Origin: Pseudomonas pohangensis
GTDB lineage: Bacteria; Pseudomonadota; Gammaproteobacteria; Pseudomonadales; Pseudomonadaceae
Assembly (NCBI RefSeq): GCF_900105995.1
Contig: NZ_LT629785.1
Span: 1-64,000, forward strand
Length of the DNA: 64,000 nt
Direction: 5' to 3'
Shown here: in pieces, positions 32,661 to 41,268 of the stretch
Numbering within the stretch: the stretch's first letter is position 1
Layout of the letters: the number at the start of each line of letters is the position of its first letter
Notes under the pieces: generated by a model
The model's input: the letters and a program-made list of their open reading frames with translations, nothing else
The model's database searches: none
What the model was told of the DNA's origin: nothing
Position numbers and translations under genes: made by a program

Positions 32661-35149
32661 GTCAGATACCTCCTTTGCACCAGAAGTTACTGAAGTTTGT
32701 CACTGATCATGGACAAGATGTTGACTCAATAGCACAAATTCTAGAGGCATTGGATGCGCATTCTGATTTGATTGATTTCCCACGTGTGCTGCGTGGATTA
32801 ACTCGAGTGCTAGATGCCATGCAGCAGCCTGCCGTGCTGGGTCAGGCTAATTGGGATTTGGAGCGCTGGCGTGATGTGAGTGATTGGATCATCAGCCTTA
32901 GAAACGATGAAAACTTACTGATAACGTTTGGCGCAAAATTCTATCTCGGAGATGAAAGAAAAAACAAAAATCCGATTATCGGTGCGGGAGTAAAGCGCTA
33001 CGGATTTCCATACGCAGTGCTTTGGCATGAGCCTTACGATAAAGAGAACGAAGCCGAGTTCTATCGCCTTATTGCGCAATTTATGTTGGCTTTTCAGCTG
33101 CTTCCAGAGTCGCATGCATTGGAGGATCAACTCTATGCTGCCAACAGGGAGCTGCGACTCATATCAGGCCTCGATGTCATCATGACTCCGACGGAACTGA
33201 ATGTCTGGTGTTCATCTGCTGATTTTCTTCGACGCTGCCAAAATTATGACGTGGCAGAGTCGGCAAGCGAGTATGCAGAGCTATTTGCGCCGATTGTGCG
33301 TGCAGTTCGATACTGTAATGGCGATACACCACCTGCGCGCTCTGGTGGAGGTAGTGGTACGCGAACGCGCAAACGAAATAAAGCTGGTCTTGGCGTGCAA
33401 ATGAGTCAAGGAGAAGACAGCTTTTACCTTGACGACCCGGACGACCCCAATCTATTGCCTGGTAAGTATTCAATTTTAGTATCACCTACCGACTTGCCAG
33501 AGGACATTGAAGGAGATCAGCTTGCACCGGACGAGTTGACTGAGCCGTTTGATATTTGCCTGCTAGAGGAAGGTGATTCGGAAAGGGCGTACGCAGCTGA
33601 TTTACTAAAGGCACAGAGCGTACAAAACCATATTATTCGTGCACGACAGTATTTGCCGTTTAGTTACAGCCAGTTCACGTTGACTGAAATTTCGAACTTA
33701 TTGAGCGGATGCACTGAAGAATTTTTAGAATGCTTATCGTTACTGGCGCTTCATCCAGGTAGGCAGAAATCGTTGCGTGCTCGCATGGAGGCGATCGCTG
33801 GCTTGCACCTTATGCTATGGCTAGGGCAGCCACTACTTCGAGTTCGGCAACTGCGTGTTGTCGAGATGGGGGACGTGCGTAGGTCAACACTAGAAATGGT
33901 TCGTGGTGTGGATGGCTGTGTGTCGGAGTTTCGGTTTGTACCTCATATGCCGTCATATCTGTCCGAGGAGAATCTTGAAGAAGGAGCTACGAGGAAAAGA
34001 GCATCGTGTGTTTCTCTCCCAGATTTAGCAGAATCGGCCTATTTTATTGAAGCATTGCAGCATCACTTTCCTGATAAGGAAGATACGAGCTTCATTTTTA
34101 ATCAAAAGCCAAAAGCACTCGAAAAAAACATCAGAAAGCTGCTGAAAAAAATCGGGCTAGGCGACTCTCGATATACGATCGAAAAATCACGGACTTTTCT
34201 GCACCGGCGAATTATTTCAGAAACTCATGATGTGGTGAGCGCATCGTTTTTGTCTGGTTACCCCTCGCTTTCTGCAAATACACCAGCGTATTACTCACAG
34301 CTAAACGTTGCGCGCTTAAGAAGAATTTATATAAATTCTTCAATTTTGCTATTGAAGCATATTTATGCTTGTGGAGGCGTTGTATATGAAGAGCCTATGA
34401 TATCCGAATATGAGGAATCAGGGGGAATAGGGGCGCGTAACTGCCTCACAACTGAAACGGTCATTAAGAATATTAATGCAATGCTAGCAGTTCTTAGGTC
34501 AAAGCCGACAGGCGAGTTAAGTAACCTGGTCGCTTGGCATAACTGCATGACACTCTGGACCACTCAGCTATTTATGATGGTTACAGGCTGTAGGGCTATA
34601 CGTAACCCTTTGATGAGCGTGCAGCAGTTTGATCCTCGTTTGCGAGTCGGCGCCCTAGGAGATAAGGATGCGGATGATAGGCATATGAGTCGGCTTGTAT
34701 GTCTCTATAAGATTGTAAGGAATCAACTGGAGGCTTATCAAAAACATTGCAAAGAAATATCGAGGCAATTGAGTGGTTATCTTTCGAATGATATGGAGTT
34801 AAGTGAGAGTTATTTCCTTGAGATTAATTCTAAAGGCATTAGGAAGCTCGAAGTTCGGCCTAATACTATTCGTGGCGTTATGGGATCAATTAATGGCTAC
34901 ACTTCACATCCAGTTAATTCTTTTCGAAAATTTATTCGTACTGAGTTAATAGAACGAAATTGTTCTCCTGAGGTCGTTAATGCTTATATGGGGCACTGGC
35001 TGTTGGGTGAAGAGCCGCAAAATTCGCTCTCTTCATTTTGTCCCAATGATTATGTGGCAACGCTTGATAAAAATCTTCAGGCGTTGATGAGTGAGTTGCC
35101 TTGGGTTGTGATTCATAGCCGCTGGGTTGATAAGAGGCCCGCCAAATGA
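32657..35149 (+). CDS. Degenerate tyrosine-recombinase-like partner (830 residues), cassette 2
   Basis: The C-terminal region matches the 840-residue protein of cassette 1: VTGCRAIRNPL (Arg 646), GDKDADDRHMSRL, NSFRKFIRTEL, and AYMGHWLLGEEP (His 780). The position of the tyrosine is Gln 788 here. The HxxR histidine is also missing. The long N-terminal part is helical with an acidic linker near residue 255-290 (DDPDDPN). It overlaps both neighbours by four bases. A partner or regulator role in a recombination complex is more likely than independent catalysis, an inference from the lost residues. Confidence 0.7.
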   Translation: MSQIPPLHQKLLKFVTDHGQDVDSIAQILEALDAHSDLIDFPRVLRGLTRVLDAMQQPAVLGQANWDLERWRDVSDWIISLRNDENLLITFGAKFYLGDERKNKNPIIGAGVKRYGFPYAVLWHEPYDKENEAEFYRLIAQFMLAFQLLPESHALEDQLYAANRELRLISGLDVIMTPTELNVWCSSADFLRRCQNYDVAESASEYAELFAPIVRAVRYCNGDTPPARSGGGSGTRTRKRNKAGLGVQMSQGEDSFYLDDPDDPNLLPGKYSILVSPTDLPEDIEGDQLAPDELTEPFDICLLEEGDSERAYAADLLKAQSVQNHIIRARQYLPFSYSQFTLTEISNLLSGCTEEFLECLSLLALHPGRQKSLRARMEAIAGLHLMLWLGQPLLRVRQLRVVEMGDVRRSTLEMVRGVDGCVSEFRFVPHMPSYLSEENLEEGATRKRASCVSLPDLAESAYFIEALQHHFPDKEDTSFIFNQKPKALEKNIRKLLKKIGLGDSRYTIEKSRTFLHRRIISETHDVVSASFLSGYPSLSANTPAYYSQLNVARLRRIYINSSILLLKHIYACGGVVYEEPMISEYEESGGIGARNCLTTETVIKNINAMLAVLRSKPTGELSNLVAWHNCMTLWTTQLFMMVTGCRAIRNPLMSVQQFDPRLRVGALGDKDADDRHMSRLVCLYKIVRNQLEAYQKHCKEISRQLSGYLSNDMELSESYFLEINSKGIRKLEVRPNTIRGVMGSINGYTSHPVNSFRKFIRTELIERNCSPEVVNAYMGHWLLGEEPQNSLSSFCPNDYVATLDKNLQALMSELPWVVIHSRWVDKRPAK

Positions 35150-38100
35150 AGTTACAACAACATGAATTAGATAAAATTTGGGCTCCAAATGAATACGATC
35201 CGGCTTGGAAGTCAGATGCTTATGGCGAGTTAAAAGTTATATTAGAAAAGTCAAATAATCTTGTCGCACAATGGTTGACCGGCCTGAGTGAGATAACCCG
35301 GTACGATGTAAAAATGCTCAGAACGCTTGAAGGGGATCTAGGCCGGAACTGCGTGATGAGGAACGCTTTGCGATCCATAACTATGAGGGTGCAAAAGTTT
35401 GAGGCCCCTTTTCCTCTGGCCAGGATTGCCATTTATATATCCCGGGAGGCATGTAGTTTCAATCCTGACTCATTGACAGTCGACCAGATAAAAAGGAGCT
35501 TTGACCTCATTAGTGTCTTGCAAAAAGCATTGCTGCTTGATGTTGATAAATTGGATTTAAAAGCAAGGCTTGGGCTGTTGATACTCAGTGCAGCTTATCA
35601 TGGGGGGCTTTTAGATATCGAACAACTAAAAGCACTTATGTCGCTTGACATAGGCGAGATAGAATGGAAAGCAGCTATTCCTGAAGTGCGTCTTTTGCTG
35701 CCGGTTAATGGCAACGAAGGCGAAGATAATCGACAGTGGTTTCCTGATCCTTGCACATTAGCACTGCTTATGCGGAGTAAGGCTGATCTTGATTCAATTT
35801 GCGACCAATTAAAAAAACCTGAGATGTTGAATGGGTTTGTAAACGCGCTGCTTAAGTTTCCAGAAATCAGTGCTGGAGTCAGAACATCTAGTTTAACCGA
35901 TATGCTGCAGTTATTGCGGATGCAAGTGCAAATGCATATTCCGCCATTACTTGTAAATTTCGCATCACGAGATAAGTTTCTGTCCCACTCTGTCCGTGAA
36001 GATGCTTGGGCGCATATCTTTGGCTATGACTGTAGCAAGTCCGAGTCTAACGACCATGACGGAAGTGAGTTGCCTGATCAAGCGCTAGATACTAAAGGAC
36101 GGATTGATCCTGATTGGCTAGATCAGCTTGTCGCATTCATGCGCAAGAATGAAACAAAACAGGAGACAGCCGCGAGATTGTCCAGTTGGAGTGAGACCAA
36201 GCCGGGATTGCCTGCGGTAATGGCATCTTGGCTTAAAACGATGCTTTTGGGAAAGTCAGCATATGGCAACTCAAATATTCGCGAAACAATTCTTAGCTAT
36301 CTCAGAATCATGGCGAGAAGCCTGTCGGAAAATTTACAGGTTGATACGATATTTGATATTCCCCCAGATGCTCTTGATGAGGTTTATGAAACTCTCCTTG
36401 ATTTAGAAGACACTCCTCGAAAGCGCAAAGAATTAGCGAAGGCGATCCGTGAGTTTCACTGGTTTCTTCACTCCAAGCATGGGTATCCGCCAATCAGTGA
36501 AAACTCCGTGCTGGGTATAAATCGTGGTGTGCAAGCGGTTGACGCCACGATTATCTCGGAAGAGCAATATCAGGAGACACTTAAACAGTTAAGCTTTTGC
36601 GGGATTGAGATTCGATCGCCGCGATTGGTAATGGCTGCGAAATTGATGGTTATCTTGGGCTATCGTCTTGGAATTAGACGAAATGAGGGGCTCAAACTTC
36701 TGATTCACGACCTACAGTTACCTAGGCTACGGGCATCACGAATCAGCGCGTTTCAGCTACGTCACAAAGGAAAATCACTACTTACCGAACAGCAACGAAT
36801 TGACCTCAATTTACCCGTACACCTTCACATAAGGCCAAATGCATTCCGGTATCTGAAAACTAGGAATTCCACACGAACACTGCCTCTGCATGAGCTATTG
36901 AGCGCTGATGAATTGTCGTTACTTCTTGAGTGGCATGCTTTAAGAGAGCAGGAAGAGCTTCAGGGAGCATTCTCGGACTTTCTTTTTTGTATTCCGGCCG
37001 ATAAAACGGTTTGGATCAGTGAGGAGTACATTTTCCCAGCCATTCACGCGGTTATGAGAGCTGTTACTGGCAATCAGCATGTTCACTACCACCACTTGCG
37101 ACACTCGTGCGCTACGTGGCTCATGCTTAAGCTAATGATCCCAGTTCTTCAGGCTGAGGAGAGAATTGAAATAATTTTCCAGGGACTACCGGAGACCAGC
37201 GGATGGTTAATGGATAGCGAAAGTTTAAAGCGATACCTTTTTCATTTTTCTGGCGGGCCAACCCGGCGGGTTGCCCACATAGTCAGCGCACTACTTGGTC
37301 ACGCTAGCCCCAAAACTACCTTGCGGCACTATGTTCATTGCCTTCCTTGGCTATTGGCAATGGCTTGGCAATGGAATCCTGAGCGGTGGTATGCGATTAG
37401 CAGCGTTGCAAAACTTGCGGGTGTAAGTGATACAAAACGCAGACAAGAAAATTCGGCCATGTCAGAAACTGCGCAAAAGCAAAGCCAAATTCTGGAGCTG
37501 GTTTCGCGGTATATGAGAAAGTTTTCCATGATGCCTGAAGTTGCCCCTGCCCCCCGTGGAATAAAGATCATTTACGATCACAACGTTGTTATTCAACGAA
37601 TGCGACGAATTGAGTCTTTCCTAGCTTATGCGGGTAACCCGATCTCAGTTGGCGCCGTTGACTTGGATTGGTTTGAGTTTCCAGAGAGTGATCGGCTCTC
37701 GATGGTAGATCGAGCAAAGTCAATTCAAGAGTCGTTTAGGAAGAATTCTGGCCACACTACCAAAATATTTCGTGTACATAGGTTTTCCAAAAACGTAGAT
37801 GGGTTGACCCTTATTCCAAAAACTCTAAGTGATGGTGCTCGACAAAGTTTGAGTAAGCTAGCTCAAGCTATGTATTCATTATTGAGTAGTAAGGATTCCG
37901 CTCGCGCTCACAAGGTTGTCGACGATTTCATTGAGCGTGTATGGTCGCAGGATACAGATTTGCGCTTTAATCGGGGTCGAGATATTACGGAATTTAAAGA
38001 TTATATATGGCTACTTAAAGAAATTGGAGTTGCTCCTGAGTCGATAAGTTTTGTGATTTATAGTCGCAGCAATCCGAGTGGGGAGAAGGATTACTGGCGT

Positions 38101-38301
38101 CAGTACATTCATTTATCGAAAATTAATGTTGTTCAGAATAATCCTAAAAATCATAAGAGCCGAAATCATCCTATCGCTGTCAGGGTTAGCCTTCCATTTC
38201 TTAGTAACGAAGGAAATGGCCGCATGAGTAATTACCATTCTGGTACAGCGCTTCGTTATCTCTTCGTGATGACATCAATTGATTGGCATTTCAGACAGTA
38301 A
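35146..38301 (+). CDS. Giant tyrosine recombinase (1051 residues), cassette 2
   Basis: The catalytic set is complete: Arg 511 in GYRLGIRRNEG, Lys 571 in YLKTRNSTRTLP, H649 and R652 in HHLRHSCATW, H719 in LLGHASPKTTL, and the nucleophile candidate Tyr 729 in RHYVH. About 500 residues precede this core and 320 follow. The protein is the paralogue of the 1072-residue protein of cassette 1 by length, motif context and gene order, but codon use here is more AT-rich. No terminator was recognised after 38301. It probably acts with the two upstream gene products. Confidence 0.75.
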   Translation: MKLQQHELDKIWAPNEYDPAWKSDAYGELKVILEKSNNLVAQWLTGLSEITRYDVKMLRTLEGDLGRNCVMRNALRSITMRVQKFEAPFPLARIAIYISREACSFNPDSLTVDQIKRSFDLISVLQKALLLDVDKLDLKARLGLLILSAAYHGGLLDIEQLKALMSLDIGEIEWKAAIPEVRLLLPVNGNEGEDNRQWFPDPCTLALLMRSKADLDSICDQLKKPEMLNGFVNALLKFPEISAGVRTSSLTDMLQLLRMQVQMHIPPLLVNFASRDKFLSHSVREDAWAHIFGYDCSKSESNDHDGSELPDQALDTKGRIDPDWLDQLVAFMRKNETKQETAARLSSWSETKPGLPAVMASWLKTMLLGKSAYGNSNIRETILSYLRIMARSLSENLQVDTIFDIPPDALDEVYETLLDLEDTPRKRKELAKAIREFHWFLHSKHGYPPISENSVLGINRGVQAVDATIISEEQYQETLKQLSFCGIEIRSPRLVMAAKLMVILGYRLGIRRNEGLKLLIHDLQLPRLRASRISAFQLRHKGKSLLTEQQRIDLNLPVHLHIRPNAFRYLKTRNSTRTLPLHELLSADELSLLLEWHALREQEELQGAFSDFLFCIPADKTVWISEEYIFPAIHAVMRAVTGNQHVHYHHLRHSCATWLMLKLMIPVLQAEERIEIIFQGLPETSGWLMDSESLKRYLFHFSGGPTRRVAHIVSALLGHASPKTTLRHYVHCLPWLLAMAWQWNPERWYAISSVAKLAGVSDTKRRQENSAMSETAQKQSQILELVSRYMRKFSMMPEVAPAPRGIKIIYDHNVVIQRMRRIESFLAYAGNPISVGAVDLDWFEFPESDRLSMVDRAKSIQESFRKNSGHTTKIFRVHRFSKNVDGLTLIPKTLSDGARQSLSKLAQAMYSLLSSKDSARAHKVVDDFIERVWSQDTDLRFNRGRDITEFKDYIWLLKEIGVAPESISFVIYSRSNPSGEKDYWRQYIHLSKINVVQNNPKNHKSRNHPIAVRVSLPFLSNEGNGRMSNYHSGTALRYLFVMTSIDWHFRQ

Positions 38302-38760
38302 CTTTTATTTTTTGCGCCCAATCCTCAATTGTGCTGTCACGCAGTGATGTCTGGCAGCCAGGCAAAGCTAATTTGCGTAATTGCATCTCACGTACGTAAT
38401 TTCTCCTATCTGACCAGAAAATTGCATCGGTGCTGACCATTGATTGCGCTCGATTTGACCGGTGGCGGCAGAGAAGTGCTCCGCCTGAACGTGCCTAAAC
38501 AGGCACTTCGCTTCCTCGCGCACCTTTTTTGGCAAGTCGAGATCTATGATCAGCGCCATCAGGCGCGCGTGCGCTCAAGAGGTGTGCTCACTGTGCCACC
38601 TTTCGGTTTACCCAGTCGACATGGGTATCTACTGCGGCGCTTTTGATCAGTCGCCAGCCGTGCTGCCGCGGGAGGGGTCAAACATCACGTCCATACGCAT
38701 CCTCGTAGACCAGCATGAAAGTGGCGAATTCGTCCTAGTCGCTGTCCAAGACGGAGATCT
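38302..38760. other. Intergenic stretch after cassette 2
   Basis: No convincing gene is seen. A minus-strand frame at 38368-38559 (63 residues) has no ribosome site. One short hairpin TGCCT-AAAC-AGGCA is present near 38490. This is a possible place for the outer end of the element. Confidence 0.45.
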
Positions 38761-39036
38761 TTATCGATCCTCTCGTGTGTGCCACAGGCGAAGCAGGTAG
38801 ATCGTGGAGTCCGAAATTTTGTAGCGCATCTCGTAGTGCCCAACCAAAATCCGCCGTACATCACGGGGCGCGAACTCTTCCAGCCGCTCGCCAATCCGCG
38901 GGTTGGTCAGCAGCTGGGTTGGGGCTGCCGTGAGCTGCTGAACCGTGCGCGCCGCAGCGGGCTGATTCACGGTCGCCAGGAACTCGTATAGACGGGCCAG
39001 ATCGGACATTGCCCTGCTCGACCATTTCAATTCCAT
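38761..39036 (-). CDS. ParE/RelE-family toxin
   Basis: This 91-residue protein has the ParE pattern: WSSRAMSDLARLYEFLA (helix 1), NPRIGERLEEFAPRDVRRILVGHYEMRYKI (hairpin with Arg and the 'Y-x-hydrophobic-R-Y' strand) and the C-terminal LLRLWHTREDR, where 'R-hydrophobic-x-H-x-R-x-x-R' is typical for gyrase-poisoning or mRNA-cutting toxins. Its start overlaps the antitoxin stop by one base. It is part of the mobile region and may stabilise it. Confidence 0.88.
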   Translation of the reverse strand: MELKWSSRAMSDLARLYEFLATVNQPAAARTVQQLTAAPTQLLTNPRIGERLEEFAPRDVRRILVGHYEMRYKISDSTIYLLRLWHTREDR

Positions 39037-39308
39037 TAACGCGGTACCGGCAGAGGCTTTTTGGTGCTGAGGCTCTCAGCCCATGCATGCACAGCCTGAT
39101 GGTCAATTACACGCCCAGCATCCACATCAGCCAGTGCCTCGAGGGTCAGGCGGCTGCGTTCTTCTTCTTGGTCCAGCCAGTCGGACAGTGCCTGTTTGAC
39201 GATCCAGTTCTTTGAGCGCTCCAATCGTCCGGCAATCTCATCAACACGTTCAGCCAGCTCAATAGGGACGTGAGCGGTGACGGATCTAGTTTTGGTGATG
39301 GCAACCAT
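39036..39308 (-). CDS. Ribbon-helix-helix antitoxin
   Basis: This 90-residue protein has an N-terminal ribbon-helix-helix (SVTAHVPIELAERVDEIAGR, then ERSKNWIVKQALSDWL), typical of CopG/ParD-like antitoxins, and a C-terminal tail that should wrap the toxin. AGGGGA lies upstream of the start at 39308. It represses its own operon in related systems. Confidence 0.85.
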   Translation of the reverse strand: MVAITKTRSVTAHVPIELAERVDEIAGRLERSKNWIVKQALSDWLDQEEERSRLTLEALADVDAGRVIDHQAVHAWAESLSTKKPLPVPR

Positions 39309-39580
39309 GGTGTGTCCCCTTTTCCAGCGATCGTTCTGCGCCTAGGTGATGAAATTTCAATCATAGTGAATAAAAAATAATCATCAAGCACAATGTCAGT
39401 CTTGGGTATGCGCATTCCGGGTCAAGTCGTTTGCACTCGACTTGTCTAAGAGTGCGCGCGCGACCCAGTATTTGCCATTGAGGGGCTGCCAGGTGGTGAC
39501 ATCAGGGAAGCACTTCATCCAAGCGCTGAATGACTGCGCCCGAAGCGGTCATTGTTGAAAATAAATTTGTCCCCTTTTTT
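39309..39580. other. Intergenic stretch bounded by a TGTCCCCTTTT direct repeat
   Basis: No gene is seen. The 11-mer TGTCCCCTTTT occurs at 39313-39323 (where its complement serves as the antitoxin ribosome site) and again at 39569-39579. The second copy, preceded by AAAATAAATT, resembles the end sequence of REP-associated transposase elements common in gammaproteobacteria. Confidence 0.4.
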
Positions 39581-39637
39581 TAAGCTGAACGGACTGGTGC
39601 CGAAGGCGACAGGTCCGCTGAAGCGCCTTGTTGGGCA
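39581..39637 (-). repeat. attC-like integron recombination site, truncated
   Basis: On the minus strand, GCCCAAC starts four bases after the stop of the 92-residue gene. It is followed by AAGGCG, then GCGGAC...GTCCG arms around CTTCGG-type centre sequence, the imperfect palindrome layout of attC sites. The far core site (GTTRRRY) is missing; the sequence runs into the AAAAGGGGACA element instead. So this is a truncated attC candidate. Confidence 0.4.
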
Positions 39638-39640
39638 ACT

Positions 39641-39919
39641 TCAGTCATCTTGGAGAAGCTCCCAATCTTTTTTCCCGCATTTGGGGCAGTTGTAACCTTT
39701 GTCTGTGATCCACTTAACAACCTTGTCTTTGTAAGCGAGCATTCCCACGCCACACACGACCATCGCTATACAGATAGGCAATGCCAGCCCTGTTCCTGCG
39801 AAAAAGAATGTAACCCAAGCCCAGAAGCCGCCAATAGGTGCAGCAACCCCGATCAACTTAACCCAAAAATCCTTGTTTGTTGTCTCAGAATGGCCGCACG
39901 ACTTACACCATATTTTCAT
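39641..39919 (-). CDS. Zinc-ribbon membrane protein
   Basis: This 92-residue protein begins with CKSCG (residues 5-9) and ends with CPKCGKKDW (residues about 78-86), which together form one zinc ribbon, or two half-sites, on the same side of the membrane. Two hydrophobic helices (about residues 20-42 and 46-62) lie between them. The function is unknown. It is followed by an attC-like site, so it may be a former integron cassette. Confidence 0.65.
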   Translation of the reverse strand: MKIWCKSCGHSETTNKDFWVKLIGVAAPIGGFWAWVTFFFAGTGLALPICIAMVVCGVGMLAYKDKVVKWITDKGYNCPKCGKKDWELLQDD

Positions 39920-40179
39920 TTTCGGTTCCGTTAGTTATGTATCTTCTAATAAATACTGATAAATTATGTATGTTCAAAAGCTTTTATCAAACACAAGTTC
40001 TGGATCGAGCAGAGCAAGTTTAATGCGAGTGGCAAGCCTTGGCCGGGTACGAAACAGACTGGACCATATACCCCGCTAGTTCGCGTATGGCAGGTGCGTT
40101 ATTGCTAGTAGTCCAACATCTTCCAGGTAGTTATTCGAAAGTAATTTAGAAATTATCTTTTCTTTAGAGGATACGCAAA

Positions 40180-40845
40180 GTGTCAGGTTTTCTTGATAAT
40201 CAGGCGCCTTCGCCAGAAGCAGAATATGTCCGTTTCTTAGAGGGTGACGTATTTGGAAAGATGCTCCTCAAGAGCTATCTTCTTCGGGTAATCGGACTTA
40301 GCGAGAGCGATATTCATATTCCCATCGGCAGGTGGGGGGACATGAACGCGGAGCCCCACGGCGCAGCGGATGCTTTAGTGCTTTTAAACGGTCGCTGGTT
40401 AGCTGTTGAGGTGAAGCTCGCTAGGCTAAATATTGCAAACAAGAGCATAGGTCAAACTAAGACCAACTGGGCTTTTAACAACATTCTGCGTACCCCGTCT
40501 AAGGCAGCGAAAGCATATGATATCTTATTCGCTGTTGGTGTGAATGTTTTGGGATTCGAAAATCCAGGGTATTGGGAGTTTTTTCGGAGCACTATTTTAG
40601 AATTGTCTGTCGCCGATCCAAGCCTTTCAGAGACAGTGCTACCTCACGAGCCGGCCTTCCTCAACTTGTGTGGGGCGTTCATTCTTCCATTTGACAGCAT
40701 TCCCAACAATCACTTCCGGGTCACACTTAGCGCGTTAAGTTCCAGCCCATTCAACCAGTACTTTTCATGGTTGAACAATACCACACGGTGTAAAGAAATC
40801 TGGTCAAGTGCTTTAGCTGTCGGTATTTCAGCTGACCAAGCCTAA
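40180..40845 (+). CDS. Restriction-endonuclease-like protein (PD-(D/E)xK candidate)
   Basis: This 221-residue protein has GAADALVLLNGRWLAVEVK (about residues 66-84), which gives the Asp...Glu-x-Lys of the PD-(D/E)xK nuclease fold, with a preceding helix (EAEYVRFLEG). No helicase or methyltransferase partner is near. The GTG at 40180 has AGAGGA nine bases upstream. The stop codon TAA lies inside GCCTAAC, as in integron gene cassettes. Target and role are unknown. Confidence 0.55.
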   Translation: MSGFLDNQAPSPEAEYVRFLEGDVFGKMLLKSYLLRVIGLSESDIHIPIGRWGDMNAEPHGAADALVLLNGRWLAVEVKLARLNIANKSIGQTKTNWAFNNILRTPSKAAKAYDILFAVGVNVLGFENPGYWEFFRSTILELSVADPSLSETVLPHEPAFLNLCGAFILPFDSIPNNHFRVTLSALSSSPFNQYFSWLNNTTRCKEIWSSALAVGISADQA

Positions 40846-40909
40846 CTAAGCAAACAAGAAAACCTTACAGGACTAAGTTTCCAGCGCAATCATATGTGTT
40901 GGGTTGGGC
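40840..40909 (+). repeat. attC-like site after the nuclease-like gene
   Basis: GCCTAAC (40840-40846, R-Y-Y-Y-A-A-C) contains the gene's stop codon. GTTGGGT (40898) and GTTGGGC (40903-40909) fit the opposite core G-T-T-R-R-R-Y. Partly pairing AAACCTT and AAGTTT segments lie between. The total of 70 bases fits attC lengths, but inner arms pair poorly. Confidence 0.35.
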
Positions 40910-41268
40910 TAGGCGGTTTTTCGATGTAATGAGCTCTGCGGCTGGTGTCCGTTCGGCAAAATAGCCTATGAATGCCCTTTAAATGTGCGATTCAAACTAA
41001 AGGAAACTCATTCCGACATGCGCAAGACAATAAACTACTTAACATTTAACATAGTGATCCAATACTGATTACCACAACACTTCCAGCTAGAGCCTCACTA
41101 CGACTGTGCGGTCATCGCATGTTGTAGGATAAAGTCATTTATTCTGCCTGACTCTGCCCAGTGTTAGGTGCCATGAGCTCGATACCTGTCGAGCGCAAAG
41201 TGCTACCGCAGGAATTTAAATAGTCAGCGTTTAATTAGCTTCCTGTCTGGCACTTATTGCTGATGCGA
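40910..41268. other. Intergenic stretch downstream of the WYL regulator
   Basis: No gene or RNA was recognised. The stretch lies between two convergent genes. No strong terminator hairpin was found. Confidence 0.5.

Noticed and set aside
38368..38559. 63-residue minus-strand frame after cassette 2
   Set aside because: No ribosome site; possible but not supported.
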